A stretch of DNA of 64,000 bases from an uncultured Schlesneria sp. GTDB taxonomy: Bacteria > Planctomycetota > Planctomycetia > Planctomycetales > Planctomycetaceae. Shown here piece by piece: positions 35,568 through 46,944 of this stretch. Positions within the stretch are counted from its first letter, which is position 1; every line of letters begins with the position of its first letter. The stretch covers positions 1 to 64,000 of the forward strand of contig CAIULL010000072.1 in assembly GCA_903899985.1 (NCBI GenBank), written 5' to 3'. The notes beneath the pieces were generated by a model. That model was not told where the DNA came from. It saw nothing but the letters and a program-made list of their open reading frames with translations, and did no database searches. Made by a program: the position numbers and the translations under genes.

Positions 35568-37484
35568 ATGACAATGGTCGCTGGTGGTTCGTCCGACGAG
35601 TTCAAAGAGCTGGTTCGCTCGCGAACGGACATCGTGCGACTGATCGGCGAGACCGTAACTCTGCATCCGCACGGACGCATTTTTAAGGGCCTCTGTCCGT
35701 TTCATGACGATCACAAACCGTCATTCGACGTCAATCCAGAGCGACAGACCTATAAGTGCTGGTCGTGCCAGGAGGGTGGCGACTGCTTCTCGTTCGTGAT
35801 GAAGCAGGATGCGCTGAATTTTCGCGAAACATTAGAGATGCTGGCCTCCCGAGCGGGGCTGGAGATGCCTGCGACGCTGAGTCGACGGTCGGGTGAATCG
35901 CCCGAAAAGCCGCATCTTTACGATGTTCTTGGTTGGGCAGAAAATGAATTTCATCAGTGTCTGCTCTCGACGGCGATTGCCGAGCGTGCCAGAAATTATC
36001 TGCAGAGTCGTGGTTTCAGTCATGCGATGATTTCGAAATTTAAGCTTGGTTTTCATCCAGAAAGCTGGGACTGGCTGCTGCAGCGGGCCAAAGGACGATT
36101 CGACGCAGAATTGCTCGTCAAGGCTTCGTTGGCGAAGGAACGTGAGGGTCGCGCCGGATTTTACGATCAGTTCGTTGATCGCGTGATGTTTCCAATACAC
36201 GACGAACGTGGCAGAACTGTTGCGTTTGGAGGACGGATCCTACCTGACTCGACCTGCAAGCCCGATGCGAAATATCTCAATAGTTCCGAGACGCCGGTCT
36301 TTTCCAAAAGTCGGACTTGTTACGCCTTGGACGTCGCACGGGACGCCATTAAGAAGACTGGAACTGTTCTCGTCATGGAGGGCTATGCGGATTGCGTGAA
36401 GGCACATCAGGGGGGAATCGTGAATGCCGTCGCCACTTTGGGTACAGCGCTGACGGAATCACACGTGACGGTTTTGAAGCGACTGGCTCAAAAAGTGGTA
36501 TTGGTATTTGACGGTGATCAAGCAGGAATCAATGCCGCCGAAAAAGCGATCCCTCGATTTCTTGCCCAGGAAGTTGACCTGCGGATACTCACCGTTCCTG
36601 ATGGACTGGACCCGGATGAGTATATCGACCAACGTGGGGGGGATGCGTTGTTGGAGCTGGCTGAAGCGGCACCGGAAGCGTTTGAATATCAATTACGCCT
36701 GATGTTAAGTCGATTCGGAACGACAACTGTTGACGCGCGTCAACGGGTTCTGGACAGCATGCTGAATTTGCTGACTTTGTCGCCGGGAATTGTTGGAACG
36801 ATCAAAGAAGATTTGTTACTGGGCAAGCTGCCGCAGCGTCTGGGTTTGACCGAACTGGAGGTCCGACGTCGGCTTAAGCAACTACGTGGTCAACAGACGA
36901 GTCAAACATCGCGGGCTTCAGAACGGAAAATCAGTGCAAACGGACCATCCGACGACGACGAGCTTCAGCAACGCAAGCAAGCGGTTGATTCACTTCAGCG
37001 AACTGCAAATGGAGACGATCTGCTGGAGTGCGAATTACTTCAAATACTTTTCACACATCCGCACCTGACTGACCACGTTCGAAAAGAGATTGGTACGAAT
37101 GACCTTCGCCAAGAGTCCCTGCAAGAAATCTTGTCCCTTTGGTTCGATATGCTGGAAGAAGGGGTGGAGCCGACGTTCGAGCGTTTACTTTCACGAACGG
37201 AATGTTTGCAGTGGAAACGACTGTTGGTCTGGATTGAAGAGCAGGCTCGTCATCGGAACGTCACAAAATCTGTGACCGATGCTCGCACAATGGGCACGGA
37301 AACTGCGGAGCAAGCGTTACGACGCGTCATCGACCGGATTCGGTGGCGACGGAATATCGACGCGAATCAGGCCTCCAAAAGCCTGCTGATCGAACGTCCG
37401 TCAGAGACGGCAAAGCTTACAACGGAAACTCGCCACTTATTGGAACAAGCGGCCCGTTTCCATCGAGAACGTACTGCAAAATAA
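35568..37484 (+). CDS. dnaG: DNA primase
   Basis: This 638-residue replication primase makes RNA primers on single-stranded DNA with the DnaB helicase. The N-terminal zinc domain is CHC2-type: CPFHDDHKPSFDVNP, then YKCWSCQEGGDC. The catalytic core includes YDQFVDRVMFPIHDERGR, VAFGGRIL and KYLNSSETPVFSK. The TOPRIM domain has VLVMEGYADCV (Glu) and VLVFDGDQAG (Asp pair), then LDPDEYI. The last 170 residues are the helicase-binding part, poorly conserved as usual. The ATG has AAGGA at 7 bp. The gene precedes rpoD by under 100 bp, the core of the macromolecular synthesis operon; rpsU is absent here. Confidence 0.97.
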   Translation: MTMVAGGSSDEFKELVRSRTDIVRLIGETVTLHPHGRIFKGLCPFHDDHKPSFDVNPERQTYKCWSCQEGGDCFSFVMKQDALNFRETLEMLASRAGLEMPATLSRRSGESPEKPHLYDVLGWAENEFHQCLLSTAIAERARNYLQSRGFSHAMISKFKLGFHPESWDWLLQRAKGRFDAELLVKASLAKEREGRAGFYDQFVDRVMFPIHDERGRTVAFGGRILPDSTCKPDAKYLNSSETPVFSKSRTCYALDVARDAIKKTGTVLVMEGYADCVKAHQGGIVNAVATLGTALTESHVTVLKRLAQKVVLVFDGDQAGINAAEKAIPRFLAQEVDLRILTVPDGLDPDEYIDQRGGDALLELAEAAPEAFEYQLRLMLSRFGTTTVDARQRVLDSMLNLLTLSPGIVGTIKEDLLLGKLPQRLGLTELEVRRRLKQLRGQQTSQTSRASERKISANGPSDDDELQQRKQAVDSLQRTANGDDLLECELLQILFTHPHLTDHVRKEIGTNDLRQESLQEILSLWFDMLEEGVEPTFERLLSRTECLQWKRLLVWIEEQARHRNVTKSVTDARTMGTETAEQALRRVIDRIRWRRNIDANQASKSLLIERPSETAKLTTETRHLLEQAARFHRERTAK

Positions 37485-37502
37485 AGATGTCGAATGGAAG
37501 CT

Positions 37503-37544
37503 GACTTGAAAAATTGGCAAGTCACTTCCCACCAAGGGTAGAAT
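37503..37544 (+). promoter_or_regulatory. Possible internal promoter or hairpin before rpoD
   Basis: GACTTG...CAAGTC (37503-37523) forms a small inverted repeat. Downstream TAGAAT (37539-37544) fits a -10; the best -35, TTGGCA, is 19 bp away, wider than usual. Weak. Confidence 0.25.
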
Positions 37545-37580
37545 TTACACGAATTTCAGTATCCTTTCGAGGAGTTGCCT

Positions 37581-39242
37581 GTGTACAGACTTGATTCGAG
37601 TTTGAACGAATTGATCGAAACCGGTCGGCAGCAAGGTTTCTTGACGTTCTCTCAGGTCAATGCGTACCTGCCAGACGAAGCCGTCAATCCAGAAAAGCTC
37701 GATAATCTTCTCATGTCGCTCGACGAACTCGGCATGCAGATCGTTGCTGACGAAAAGCTGCCAATGACGCCCGAGATCTTCATGAAGCGTCGCGCTGGCA
37801 AGGCAAAAGCTGTCAAGAATGAAAAAGCTGACGATAAGTCCAGAAAGATCGACGATCCAGTCCGGATGTATTTGACCCAAATGGGCGAGATTCCTCTGCT
37901 CACACGAGAGCAGGAAATTTCGCTTGCGAAGAAAATCGAGATCACGCGGAAGCGATTCCGCCGTCACTTGCTCGAGAGCGATTATGCTCTGAAGCAGTCG
38001 ATCGATATCCTGAAAAAGGTGAACTGCGGCGAGCTTCCGTTTGACCGAACCATTAAGGTCTCTGTGACTGAAGGTCTGGAAAAGAACCAGATCCTTGGAC
38101 GGATGCCACATAATCTGAGAACTCTCGAAATTCTACGCGAAAAGAGCGTCGAAGATTTCGAACACATGATTTCAGGTAGTATGTCTGCGGCTGAGGTCAA
38201 GGCCACACAGAATCGGTTGGAAAGTCGTCGTCGTAAGATGGTGACTTTGCTGGAAGAACTGAGCCTCAGAACCCAGCGATTGCAACCGACGATGCGTCGG
38301 CTGGAACAGATTTCAAACCGAATGGACTTGCTTCAGCGTCAAATCGACGGAATGAAGAATCTGAAATCCGCTCGGGACGAACGTGCAAATCTGCAGAAAG
38401 AACTGCTCGACCTGATGCACATGACACTCGAGACTCCACAGACACTTCGTCAACGTCTCGATGATGTCCGTGATCGATTCAGTGCCTATGAACAGTCAAT
38501 GCGGGAACTTTCAGGGGGGAATCTTCGACTGGTCGTTTCGATTGCCAAGAAGTATCGCAACCGAGGACTCAGTTTTCTCGATCTGATTCAGGAAGGTAAC
38601 ACGGGATTGATGCGGGCGGTCGACAAGTACGAATACCGGCGTGGTTATAAGTTTTCGACCTATGCCACATGGTGGATTCGCCAGGCGATTACGAGAGCCA
38701 TCGCAGATCAGGCGCGTACAATCCGCATTCCGGTGCATATGATTGAGACGATGTCCAAACTTCGGAAAGTCAGCAAGCGACTTCTACAGGAAAAGGGGCG
38801 CGAGCCAACGATCGAAGAGACCGCTGAAGCAGCAGGTGTCAGTTTGGAAGAGACGCGACGAGTCCTTAAGATCTCGCGACATCCGATCAGTCTTGATCGA
38901 CCCGTGGGCGAAAGTGAAGACAGTTACTTTGGTGATTTCATCGAAGACGACAATACTGAAAGCCCTGTCAATTCAGCGACCCAAGAAATGCTGAAGGACA
39001 AGATCGATGTCGTGTTGAAGACGCTGACATACCGTGAACGTGAAATTATCAAGCTCAGATATGGTCTGGGCGATGGATATACTTACACACTTGAAGAAGT
39101 TGGACGTATCTTCAAAGTCACCCGGGAACGTGTGCGACAAATCGAAGCCAAGGCGGTTCGAAAGCTGCAGCATCCCGTTCGAAGTAAGCAACTCAAGGGG
39201 TTCCTGGACACTTTAGCTGCCGCCACTGCTTCGGCGAATTGA
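37581..39242 (+). CDS. rpoD: Primary sigma factor sigma-70
   Basis: This is a 553-residue housekeeping sigma factor. Region 1.1 (about residues 5-60) is present: [20 protein letters not shown]. Region 1.2 starts at [21 protein letters not shown] non-conserved helical region with Glu/Arg/Leu follows. Region 2 is [20 protein letters not shown] then [20 protein letters not shown]. Region 3 has [20 protein letters not shown], and region 4 has [20 protein letters not shown] and [20 protein letters not shown] chose GTG at 37581 because CGAGGAG stands 6 bp upstream; the TTG at 37575 would touch it. It is co-directional with dnaG. Confidence 0.97.
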   Translation: MYRLDSSLNELIETGRQQGFLTFSQVNAYLPDEAVNPEKLDNLLMSLDELGMQIVADEKLPMTPEIFMKRRAGKAKAVKNEKADDKSRKIDDPVRMYLTQMGEIPLLTREQEISLAKKIEITRKRFRRHLLESDYALKQSIDILKKVNCGELPFDRTIKVSVTEGLEKNQILGRMPHNLRTLEILREKSVEDFEHMISGSMSAAEVKATQNRLESRRRKMVTLLEELSLRTQRLQPTMRRLEQISNRMDLLQRQIDGMKNLKSARDERANLQKELLDLMHMTLETPQTLRQRLDDVRDRFSAYEQSMRELSGGNLRLVVSIAKKYRNRGLSFLDLIQEGNTGLMRAVDKYEYRRGYKFSTYATWWIRQAITRAIADQARTIRIPVHMIETMSKLRKVSKRLLQEKGREPTIEETAEAAGVSLEETRRVLKISRHPISLDRPVGESEDSYFGDFIEDDNTESPVNSATQEMLKDKIDVVLKTLTYREREIIKLRYGLGDGYTYTLEEVGRIFKVTRERVRQIEAKAVRKLQHPVRSKQLKGFLDTLAAATASAN

Positions 39243-39318
39243 GGTCACGTGTCTGGATCGACATGAACTTTGACGGGACTTGTCTACCGAATCGGACCCG
39301 TCTTAAAATGAAGAAACA

Positions 39319-39350
39319 GAACCGCCGGATTCGTTTGAATCCGGCGGTTC
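39319..39350. terminator. Bidirectional terminator between rpoD and eno
   Basis: A perfect 14-bp stem, GAACCGCCGGATTC (39319-39332) with GAATCCGGCGGTTC (39337-39350), has a GTTT loop. On the minus strand it is followed by TGTTTCTT, suiting eno; it lies 22 bp after the eno stop and 77 bp after rpoD. Confidence 0.85.
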
Positions 39351-39371
39351 CATTTGAAGCTCAATCGTTGA

Positions 39372-41176
<1,805 letters not shown>

Positions 41177-43033
41177 ATGGAACAGAAGAAATTCCTCACC
41201 GCCGAAGAAGTATTCCAGTTGTTCGGAGTCAATGAAGAAGCGCTGGCTGAACTCGTTGATTCGGGCGCTGTGAAGGCGCTTGCAAACTTGGGTTCCTTCA
41301 AGTACCGCAGCGACGATTTCGTTGCTCTCGTTGCAGATGGCAAGTTGAAACCTCGCGCGGCCGGGGAATTGTTTCAACCGGATTCTGCCGGAAGCATCCC
41401 TTTTCTCGTGCTCGATGACGATGGCCAACTGCAAAAAAACGACGACGAACTATCCTTTCTCGAGTTGGACGAAGCGGCATTGAACGAGCAGGCGAATACT
41501 TCTTCCAGCGGGGGGGAAGTGCCGGTTTTCACCGATGAAGATTTTGGGCAGAAAAGTGACAGTGACGTTCGTTTGGTAACGACCCCTCAAGAAAGCGACA
41601 GCGACGTTCAGCTTGTCACTGTCCCATCACCGATTGTCGATAGCCCAATCGGCGGACCAAACATCAAGAACATGACGAGCGACAGTGATAGTGATGTTCG
41701 ACTGGCATCTTCATCGCCGTCATTCACTGACAGCGACAGCGATGTTCAACTCGTTAACGTCCCTTCGCCGATTGTCGATAGTCCGATCGCCGTCTCACAA
41801 ACGGCAAATCGTGACAGTGATAGTGATGTTCGACTGACCTCATCGTTGTCGACTGCACCCGACAGCGATAGCGACGTCAAGCTTTCATCAACGGTTTCAA
41901 GTGGTGAACATCCGATAGCAACGTCGGGTGCTCGACTGGATGCCAGTGACAGTGACGTTGTCCTTGTTTCGCCAAACTCTCAAAGCCTTTCTGCAAGAGG
42001 ATCATCGAAGCTCAACGATATCTCAAATGATCAGCCGACCGAGAGTGAAATCGATGCCATTGATGCCGATAGCGGGATCAGCCTTGTCGATGCCGACAGC
42101 GGGATCAGTCTGGAAAGTGCTGATAGTGGTATTAGTCTTGTGGATGCCGATAGCGGGATCAGCCTCGTCGAAGCCGATAGCGGGATCAGCCTGGAAAGTG
42201 CCGATAGCGGCATTAGTCTTGTCGATGCCGATAGTGGAATCAGCCTTGTCGGAGCCGACAGCGGAATCAGTCTCGTCGATGCCGATAGTGGCATCGGCCT
42301 GGTACCCCATTCCAACAATGGCGTCACCGTTGAAGACAACATCTACGAACCCGATGCAACACTGAGCGAAGCAGACAGTCAGGATTTCGACTTCGCCAAT
42401 TTAGGTGCGGATGATTCGGACGGTAGCGGCACGGTGACGCTGGATATCTCTGACGAATCCCCAAACGATTCAGGGTTCGATGTCAGCCTTGGGGAACCTC
42501 AAAAAACCGTTGAACTCAATATCAGTGACAGCGATCTCGATTCGCCCGCATTCGGCAAGACTGAAGTTTCGCAAGGTCCATCGAAAAAAACGTCACGCGG
42601 ACCGTCACTCAGCGAAACGTTCAAAATGGACGAACCGCCAGAAGTCGAAGACCTGGACATTGCAGATGATCTCGATACAGCGGTCACGAATGACTTGAGT
42701 GGCGAATTTGCCGCTGCCGAAGAGTTTGAAGACGCCGATGACGAAGTTTTTGAGGCGTCTGACGATGTCTTCAGCGCAGCCGAAATGTCGGCGTCGGAAA
42801 TTGAAGAGGTGGCGGAGAGCGAAGACGAGCTTCCCGCACCTAAGGTTCGTGCCCGCCCGAAAGAACCCGCTTGGGGACTGATGGCCGTCGCTCCGATCGC
42901 CGGCGCAGCCCTGTTCATGGCTGTGACAGCCACGGTTCTTTGGGGAGGGATCGCTACGATGTGGACTGGCGGGGAAGCACCAACACCAGCCGGAATGCTG
43001 ATTTCGACACTCGCTGGCCTGAGCCCCTTCTAA
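41177..43033 (+). CDS. HTH protein with SDSDV and ADSGISL repeats and C-terminal membrane anchor
   Basis: This is a 618-residue protein. The N-terminus (about residues 6-60: FLTAEEVFQLFGVNEEALAE, then SFKYRSDDFVALV) looks like a MerR/excisionase-type winged helix-turn-helix. Residues about 125-260 carry seven SDSDV motifs, each with R/Q/K/V-L after it. Residues 296-376 are nine tandem copies of a 9-residue unit with consensus DADSGISLV. More acidic sequence follows, then a C-terminal hydrophobic region (LMAVAPIAGAALFMAVTATV, about residues 573-592). It is predicted as a DNA- or protein-binding domain tied to the membrane by a long acidic linker. Repeats use different synonymous codons, so the protein motif is under selection. 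Similar HTH proteins with SDSDV repeats occur in planctomycetes, as far as I recall; no function is known to me. Confidence 0.85.
   Translation: MEQKKFLTAEEVFQLFGVNEEALAELVDSGAVKALANLGSFKYRSDDFVALVADGKLKPRAAGELFQPDSAGSIPFLVLDDDGQLQKNDDELSFLELDEAALNEQANTSSSGGEVPVFTDEDFGQKSDSDVRLVTTPQESDSDVQLVTVPSPIVDSPIGGPNIKNMTSDSDSDVRLASSSPSFTDSDSDVQLVNVPSPIVDSPIAVSQTANRDSDSDVRLTSSLSTAPDSDSDVKLSSTVSSGEHPIATSGARLDASDSDVVLVSPNSQSLSARGSSKLNDISNDQPTESEIDAIDADSGISLVDADSGISLESADSGISLVDADSGISLVEADSGISLESADSGISLVDADSGISLVGADSGISLVDADSGIGLVPHSNNGVTVEDNIYEPDATLSEADSQDFDFANLGADDSDGSGTVTLDISDESPNDSGFDVSLGEPQKTVELNISDSDLDSPAFGKTEVSQGPSKKTSRGPSLSETFKMDEPPEVEDLDIADDLDTAVTNDLSGEFAAAEEFEDADDEVFEASDDVFSAAEMSASEIEEVAESEDELPAPKVRARPKEPAWGLMAVAPIAGAALFMAVTATVLWGGIATMWTGGEAPTPAGMLISTLAGLSPF
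42062..42304 (+). repeat. Nine 27-bp tandem repeats inside the HTH gene
   Basis: Nine units of 27 bp each encode [DSEG]ADSGI[SG]L[VE]. Alternation of the final and first residues (V-D, E-S) repeats with a two-to-three-unit period, which suggests block duplications. Third codon positions vary. Confidence 0.88.
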
Positions 43034-43063
43034 GACGAGTCGAGCAAACAAGAAAAGCCGCTA

Positions 43064-43099
43064 CGAGGGAACAGGAATGCTCAACGACCTGTTCCCTCG
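43064..43099. terminator. Bidirectional terminator
   Basis: CGAGGGAACAGG (43064-43075) pairs perfectly with CCTGTTCCCTCG (43088-43099) around a 12-nt loop, between the convergent HTH and LRR genes. Confidence 0.75.
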
Positions 43100-43143
43100 T
43101 GCCTGTCGGTTTCTGTAATAGAACCTCGATCTCGAGATCCTTC

Positions 43144-43761
43144 TTACTTCTTTTCCTCGGGCTTTGGTTCTTCCGCTTTCTTTTCCTCGACGGGCTTCGC
43201 TGGCTCGACACCGCGATTGATCTGCAATTCGGGGATTGCCGCCTTCAGCCCGGCGACTCCCGCATCTGTCACCTGTGTTTGCCAAAGATAAAGTTTTTTC
43301 AGCTTTTTCAGTGGTTCCAGGTGCTTTAGCCCGGCATCCGTTACCGCTGTGCCATAAAGATTCAGATACTCAAGGTTTTCGAGACCTTTAAGTTGCTCCA
43401 GACCCTCGTCCGTGATCTTGGTTTTTTCCAGATGCAGCCTGACCAGTCCCTTTAAATCTTTCAGGTTGACGAGTCCCGCATTCGTGATTTCTCGACCACG
43501 AAGATTCAATTGAGCAACCCTCGGCAGGTTCTTCAATGGCACGAGTTGCTCGTCTGTGATCTTGCCATCTGCCAGATGAAACGCGACATCAAGCCGCGAA
43601 TCATTCTGTGCCAGCTCCATAACTTGACCACCCGACTTTCGGATTTCGGCAATCGCTCCCTTTTCTGCTTCCGTCTGAACAACCTTGTCGTCTGCTGTCA
43701 ACAATCCGGACGCAAACGCAAAAGATGCAACAACCGCCCAGAAACTCAACCGTCGAATCAT
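43144..43761 (-). CDS. Leucine-rich-repeat exported protein
   Basis: This is a 205-residue protein with a signal peptide (SFWAVVASFAFASGLLTA) and about five leucine-rich repeats of 23-24 residues: LPRVAQLNLRGREITNAGL, LKGLVRLHLEKTKITDEGL, LENLEYLNLYGTAVTDAGL and LKKLKKLYLWQTQVTDAGV. The C-terminus is a Lys/Glu/Pro tail (PAKPVEEKKAEEPKPEEKK). LRR domains bind proteins or ligands; planctomycetes have many of this 'TDAGL' type, whose role is not known. AAGGAG stands 9 bp upstream of the ATG. Confidence 0.88.
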   Translation of the reverse strand: MIRRLSFWAVVASFAFASGLLTADDKVVQTEAEKGAIAEIRKSGGQVMELAQNDSRLDVAFHLADGKITDEQLVPLKNLPRVAQLNLRGREITNAGLVNLKDLKGLVRLHLEKTKITDEGLEQLKGLENLEYLNLYGTAVTDAGLKHLEPLKKLKKLYLWQTQVTDAGVAGLKAAIPELQINRGVEPAKPVEEKKAEEPKPEEKK

Positions 43762-43974
43762 CGTGGTAAACTCCTTGTTGATGAATTGAAAACTGCCCGT
43801 GAGAACCGCTCCGTCGAAGACCGGGCAAAGCGGAAGCTCAGCGATATTGTATCAAACCCGGCAGGGATCGGTCGACGCACGAACCATGCGGAAACACGAT
43901 TCAAACACGGCTTGTCGTGGATACTTTTTGTCGAGAAAGGGGATCACACTGGCAACTCTGGAGATGCAATGACG

Positions 43975-45510
43975 CTATCTTGTGGCTGACGAATCTGCCA
44001 GCAGCACGATCACGAGATGACAGGCCAGGCAGACTGCGAGAATCGCAAAACTCAGCAAAAAAACAATGACGCTGTTTGCACCTGGACGAAAGCAGAAAAT
44101 TGTTACGAATGACAAACAGGCGACGGCGATCGCCGTACCAATCCCCAGCGCGAGTCCCCCCCAGCGAACAAATAACGCTGCGACCATGGTGATATGTGGT
44201 ACCAGAACGAAATGCACGGCGAACAGCAACATTGCTCCTGGGTATTCCCAAAATGCATGGGCACAATTGAGACCTTCAACCGTCAACATCAATACTAAAA
44301 CCATCGCCGTAGGGCCGGGTAACCAGGCCAGAAACACACCCAGTAATTTGCTGTAAAGAATCTTGTGCGTCGAATGCGGCAACATGAGCAAGCTTCCGAA
44401 CGTCTGCTCGCGAATTTCTTCGTTCAAGCAGCGTGACATCATCTGTCCGGCGTCAAGCGTAACGGCAAACATCATCAGCGAAACAAATGTCCCCGTCGCT
44501 GTGCCCCAGTGAGGTGGTCCCCAATCCCAGCCACCACCCAGATGATCGGTGACGTGACACACGACGAAGTAAGAAACGACGATCAATGTCGCGCGAAGCA
44601 CGAGGCCCGTTGTGCCGCCGCCGATAAAGTGAAAATCCTTCCACGTGAATGGATTGAGCTTCGGCCTTCCTCGCGAATGAATCGGCATTCGTCTACGAGT
44701 TTGCTCGAGCAGACCGCGTGAAGTGGGTTCGAGCGACGGTGTTCGAACGGCCAATCCAAACAAGATCACCGACAGAAAATATCCTAACACTCCGATGACC
44801 ATGTTGCTGATCACCTGGCGGCTGATCATCGTTTCCTGAAAGTTCGAGGCGAGAATCGAATTCACTTGATAGAAAATACACGATTCGTCCACCCAGGCCA
44901 CAAATTCAGGAATCTGCAGAGTACGTCCGTTTGGCAACAGGACGAGTCGAATCATGAATGGCGGTAGGACGCAATAGATCGCCACGAATACCGCTGCCCA
45001 TAATACGGCCGTTTGGTTTCGAGAATTCAGCGTCGAACAGCACAAACCGACCCCCGACAGCATGAAAACATACGCAAACATCGCCGCGTAGACGGAATGC
45101 ACTTGAATTGGGTTGACTCCGCCCATCGTCACAGCCAGCAATGTGAATGGATATTGCACGGCAATCAACAGTAGGACCTGAGTTAATCGGGCCAACGATT
45201 TTCCCAGGAGTATGCCGACGGGACTGATCCCTGCCATCAACATCAGCCCTAGCGTGTCCTCTTCATTTTCCTCGGAAATTGCGGTGGAAAAGAAGCAAAC
45301 ACCCGTCAACGTGATGAAAACGAGATTGAGATTCACAATATAAAACAGAAAGCGAAGGCCCGGCGCACCGAAGCCGGCACCGGTGAAAACCGCAAACAAT
45401 AGAGCGAAATAGATCCCGATCACCAGCCCCAGGCGAATAAGGTGTTGTCCCCACGCTCGCGCATCAACTCGCCACGATCGTTCTAATAGTGCCAAGACCC
45501 CAGGAAACAT
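43975..45510 (-). CDS. ABC-2 type transporter permease
   Basis: This is a 511-residue integral membrane protein with about twelve hydrophobic helices, of the ABC-2 / NatB-like permease group: it opens MFPGVLALLERSWRVDARAW, has FFSTAISEENEEDTLGLMLM, the motif typical of this group (E-E-x-G/D-T-L-x-L-L), and MMSRCLNEEIREQTFGSLLM, a second copy in the second half. It likely forms the membrane part of an exporter; the ATPase is not adjacent in the window. I chose the ATG at 45510, with GAGGT about 6 bp upstream; a longer frame reaches 45567. Confidence 0.85.
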   Translation of the reverse strand: MFPGVLALLERSWRVDARAWGQHLIRLGLVIGIYFALLFAVFTGAGFGAPGLRFLFYIVNLNLVFITLTGVCFFSTAISEENEEDTLGLMLMAGISPVGILLGKSLARLTQVLLLIAVQYPFTLLAVTMGGVNPIQVHSVYAAMFAYVFMLSGVGLCCSTLNSRNQTAVLWAAVFVAIYCVLPPFMIRLVLLPNGRTLQIPEFVAWVDESCIFYQVNSILASNFQETMISRQVISNMVIGVLGYFLSVILFGLAVRTPSLEPTSRGLLEQTRRRMPIHSRGRPKLNPFTWKDFHFIGGGTTGLVLRATLIVVSYFVVCHVTDHLGGGWDWGPPHWGTATGTFVSLMMFAVTLDAGQMMSRCLNEEIREQTFGSLLMLPHSTHKILYSKLLGVFLAWLPGPTAMVLVLMLTVEGLNCAHAFWEYPGAMLLFAVHFVLVPHITMVAALFVRWGGLALGIGTAIAVACLSFVTIFCFRPGANSVIVFLLSFAILAVCLACHLVIVLLADSSATR

Positions 45511-45715
45511 CGCCAGACCTCGCGTATCAGCGGACAAGACCGTTACTTTTAGGTGCCAGCATATCAATTGGCATTCCGTCTCACGATAATCTGACGGAGT
45601 CCGACGTGACCGTGATTCCGTTCGAGGAAGAGAATTCCATCAAGGCGTTTGTTATTGCGCTTTTCCCCTCTCGTGTTTAGCTCGATCTGGTTTTTTGCGA
45701 AAGAGAGTAAGTCAC

Positions 45716-46741
45716 ATGATTTCCACGATGTCTTTTCTTGCGATCGCATGCACAGTGTTGTTGTCTCAGGACTCGGGGACTGCTGTTGCCAGGTCCGAAT
45801 GGAAGGTTCACAAAATCGCCGTCGGAGGTGAAGGTGGATGGGACTACCTGACCGTTGACTCAGACGCTCGACGACTTTACGTCTCGCGTGGCAATCGGGT
45901 CGTGGTCATCGATCTTGAAAAGGAAGCTGTGGTGGGTGAGTTGCCTGAAACTCCAGGAATTCACGGGGTCGCCATCGTTCCCGAGCTTAACAAAGGCTTC
46001 ACCAGTAATGGTATGGATTCCACGGTGACTGTGTTCGACACGAAAACATTGAAGGCCACCGGGAAGATCGAGGCACGTGGTGTTCCCGATGCCATTCTTT
46101 ATGACGCGGTCTCGAAGCGAGTTTTTACATTCAACCATAAGACTGACGATGCCACGGTCATCGACGTGGTAAACGACAAGGTCGTCGGCACAATCACGTT
46201 TGAAGCAGAACCCGAAGCGGCTGTCGCGGATGGCAAGGGACATGTGTTCGTGAACCTTCGGAGCACCAGCGAAGTCGCTGAAATTGATGCGGCGTCCCTG
46301 AAGATCCTGAATCGCTGGCCACTGGCACCGGGAGTTCGTCCAAACGGACTGGGCTTTGATCCCAAAAATCGCCGACTGTTCAGCACCTGCGGCAACCAAA
46401 AAATGGTGGTGATGGATGCCAACAGCGGTAAAGTCCTGGGAACGGCCGACATCGGCAAGGGTTCTGATGGTTGCGTTTTCGATGCAACCAAAGGGTTGGC
46501 GTTCAGCTCCAACGGCGACGGAACGATCACGGCCGTCGGCGAAACGGCACCGGGGATTTTTGGCGCGGTTGCGACAATTCCAACTCAACCCGGTGCTCGC
46601 ACGATGACCATCGATCCGAAAACTCATCGGTTGTATTTGTCAGCAGCGACAGCCGTCCCTGTGCCGGAAGGCCAACCTCAGCCACAAGGCCGCCGCAATT
46701 TTGTTCCAGGTTCGTTTGTCGTCCTTGTTGTCGGCGAGTGA
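45716..46741 (+). CDS. Exported YVTN/beta-propeller protein
   Basis: This is a 341-residue protein with a signal peptide (STMSFLAIACTVLLSQ) and a seven-bladed beta-propeller of the YncE/YVTN type: repeated segments such as WDYLTVDSDARRLYVSRGNR, VVVIDLEKEAVVGELPETPG, VTVFDTKTLKATGKIE and LGFDPKNRRLFSTCGNQKMV. Such proteins are usually periplasmic and bind partners or ligands; no enzyme activity can be inferred. The start at 45716 fits the signal peptide; an earlier codon at 45695 adds seven residues. Confidence 0.87.
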   Translation: MISTMSFLAIACTVLLSQDSGTAVARSEWKVHKIAVGGEGGWDYLTVDSDARRLYVSRGNRVVVIDLEKEAVVGELPETPGIHGVAIVPELNKGFTSNGMDSTVTVFDTKTLKATGKIEARGVPDAILYDAVSKRVFTFNHKTDDATVIDVVNDKVVGTITFEAEPEAAVADGKGHVFVNLRSTSEVAEIDAASLKILNRWPLAPGVRPNGLGFDPKNRRLFSTCGNQKMVVMDANSGKVLGTADIGKGSDGCVFDATKGLAFSSNGDGTITAVGETAPGIFGAVATIPTQPGARTMTIDPKTHRLYLSAATAVPVPEGQPQPQGRRNFVPGSFVVLVVGE

Positions 46742-46944
46742 CACGCGACGTGTCGAGCCCGGCCCAGTCGAGATAGACTCGCATATCTCTTGAAATCGGT
46801 GCGACAGCCATCTGCAGAAAGTCATTGTCTCAAGCGAGGACGGGCGACTCCGTAATCGACTTATGCTCGGTTGCCGTTCCCGCCGTTACAAAGCCCGGGT
46901 TGTGTGAATTTGTCTCGGATCCTGGAACTTCGTCCAATTGGATC

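Noticed and set aside
42062-42304. CRISPR or intergenic tandem repeat
   Set aside because: The 27-bp units are in frame inside a long open reading frame and vary at third codon positions, so they are protein repeats. The open frames on the opposite strand here are mirror images of the repeat.
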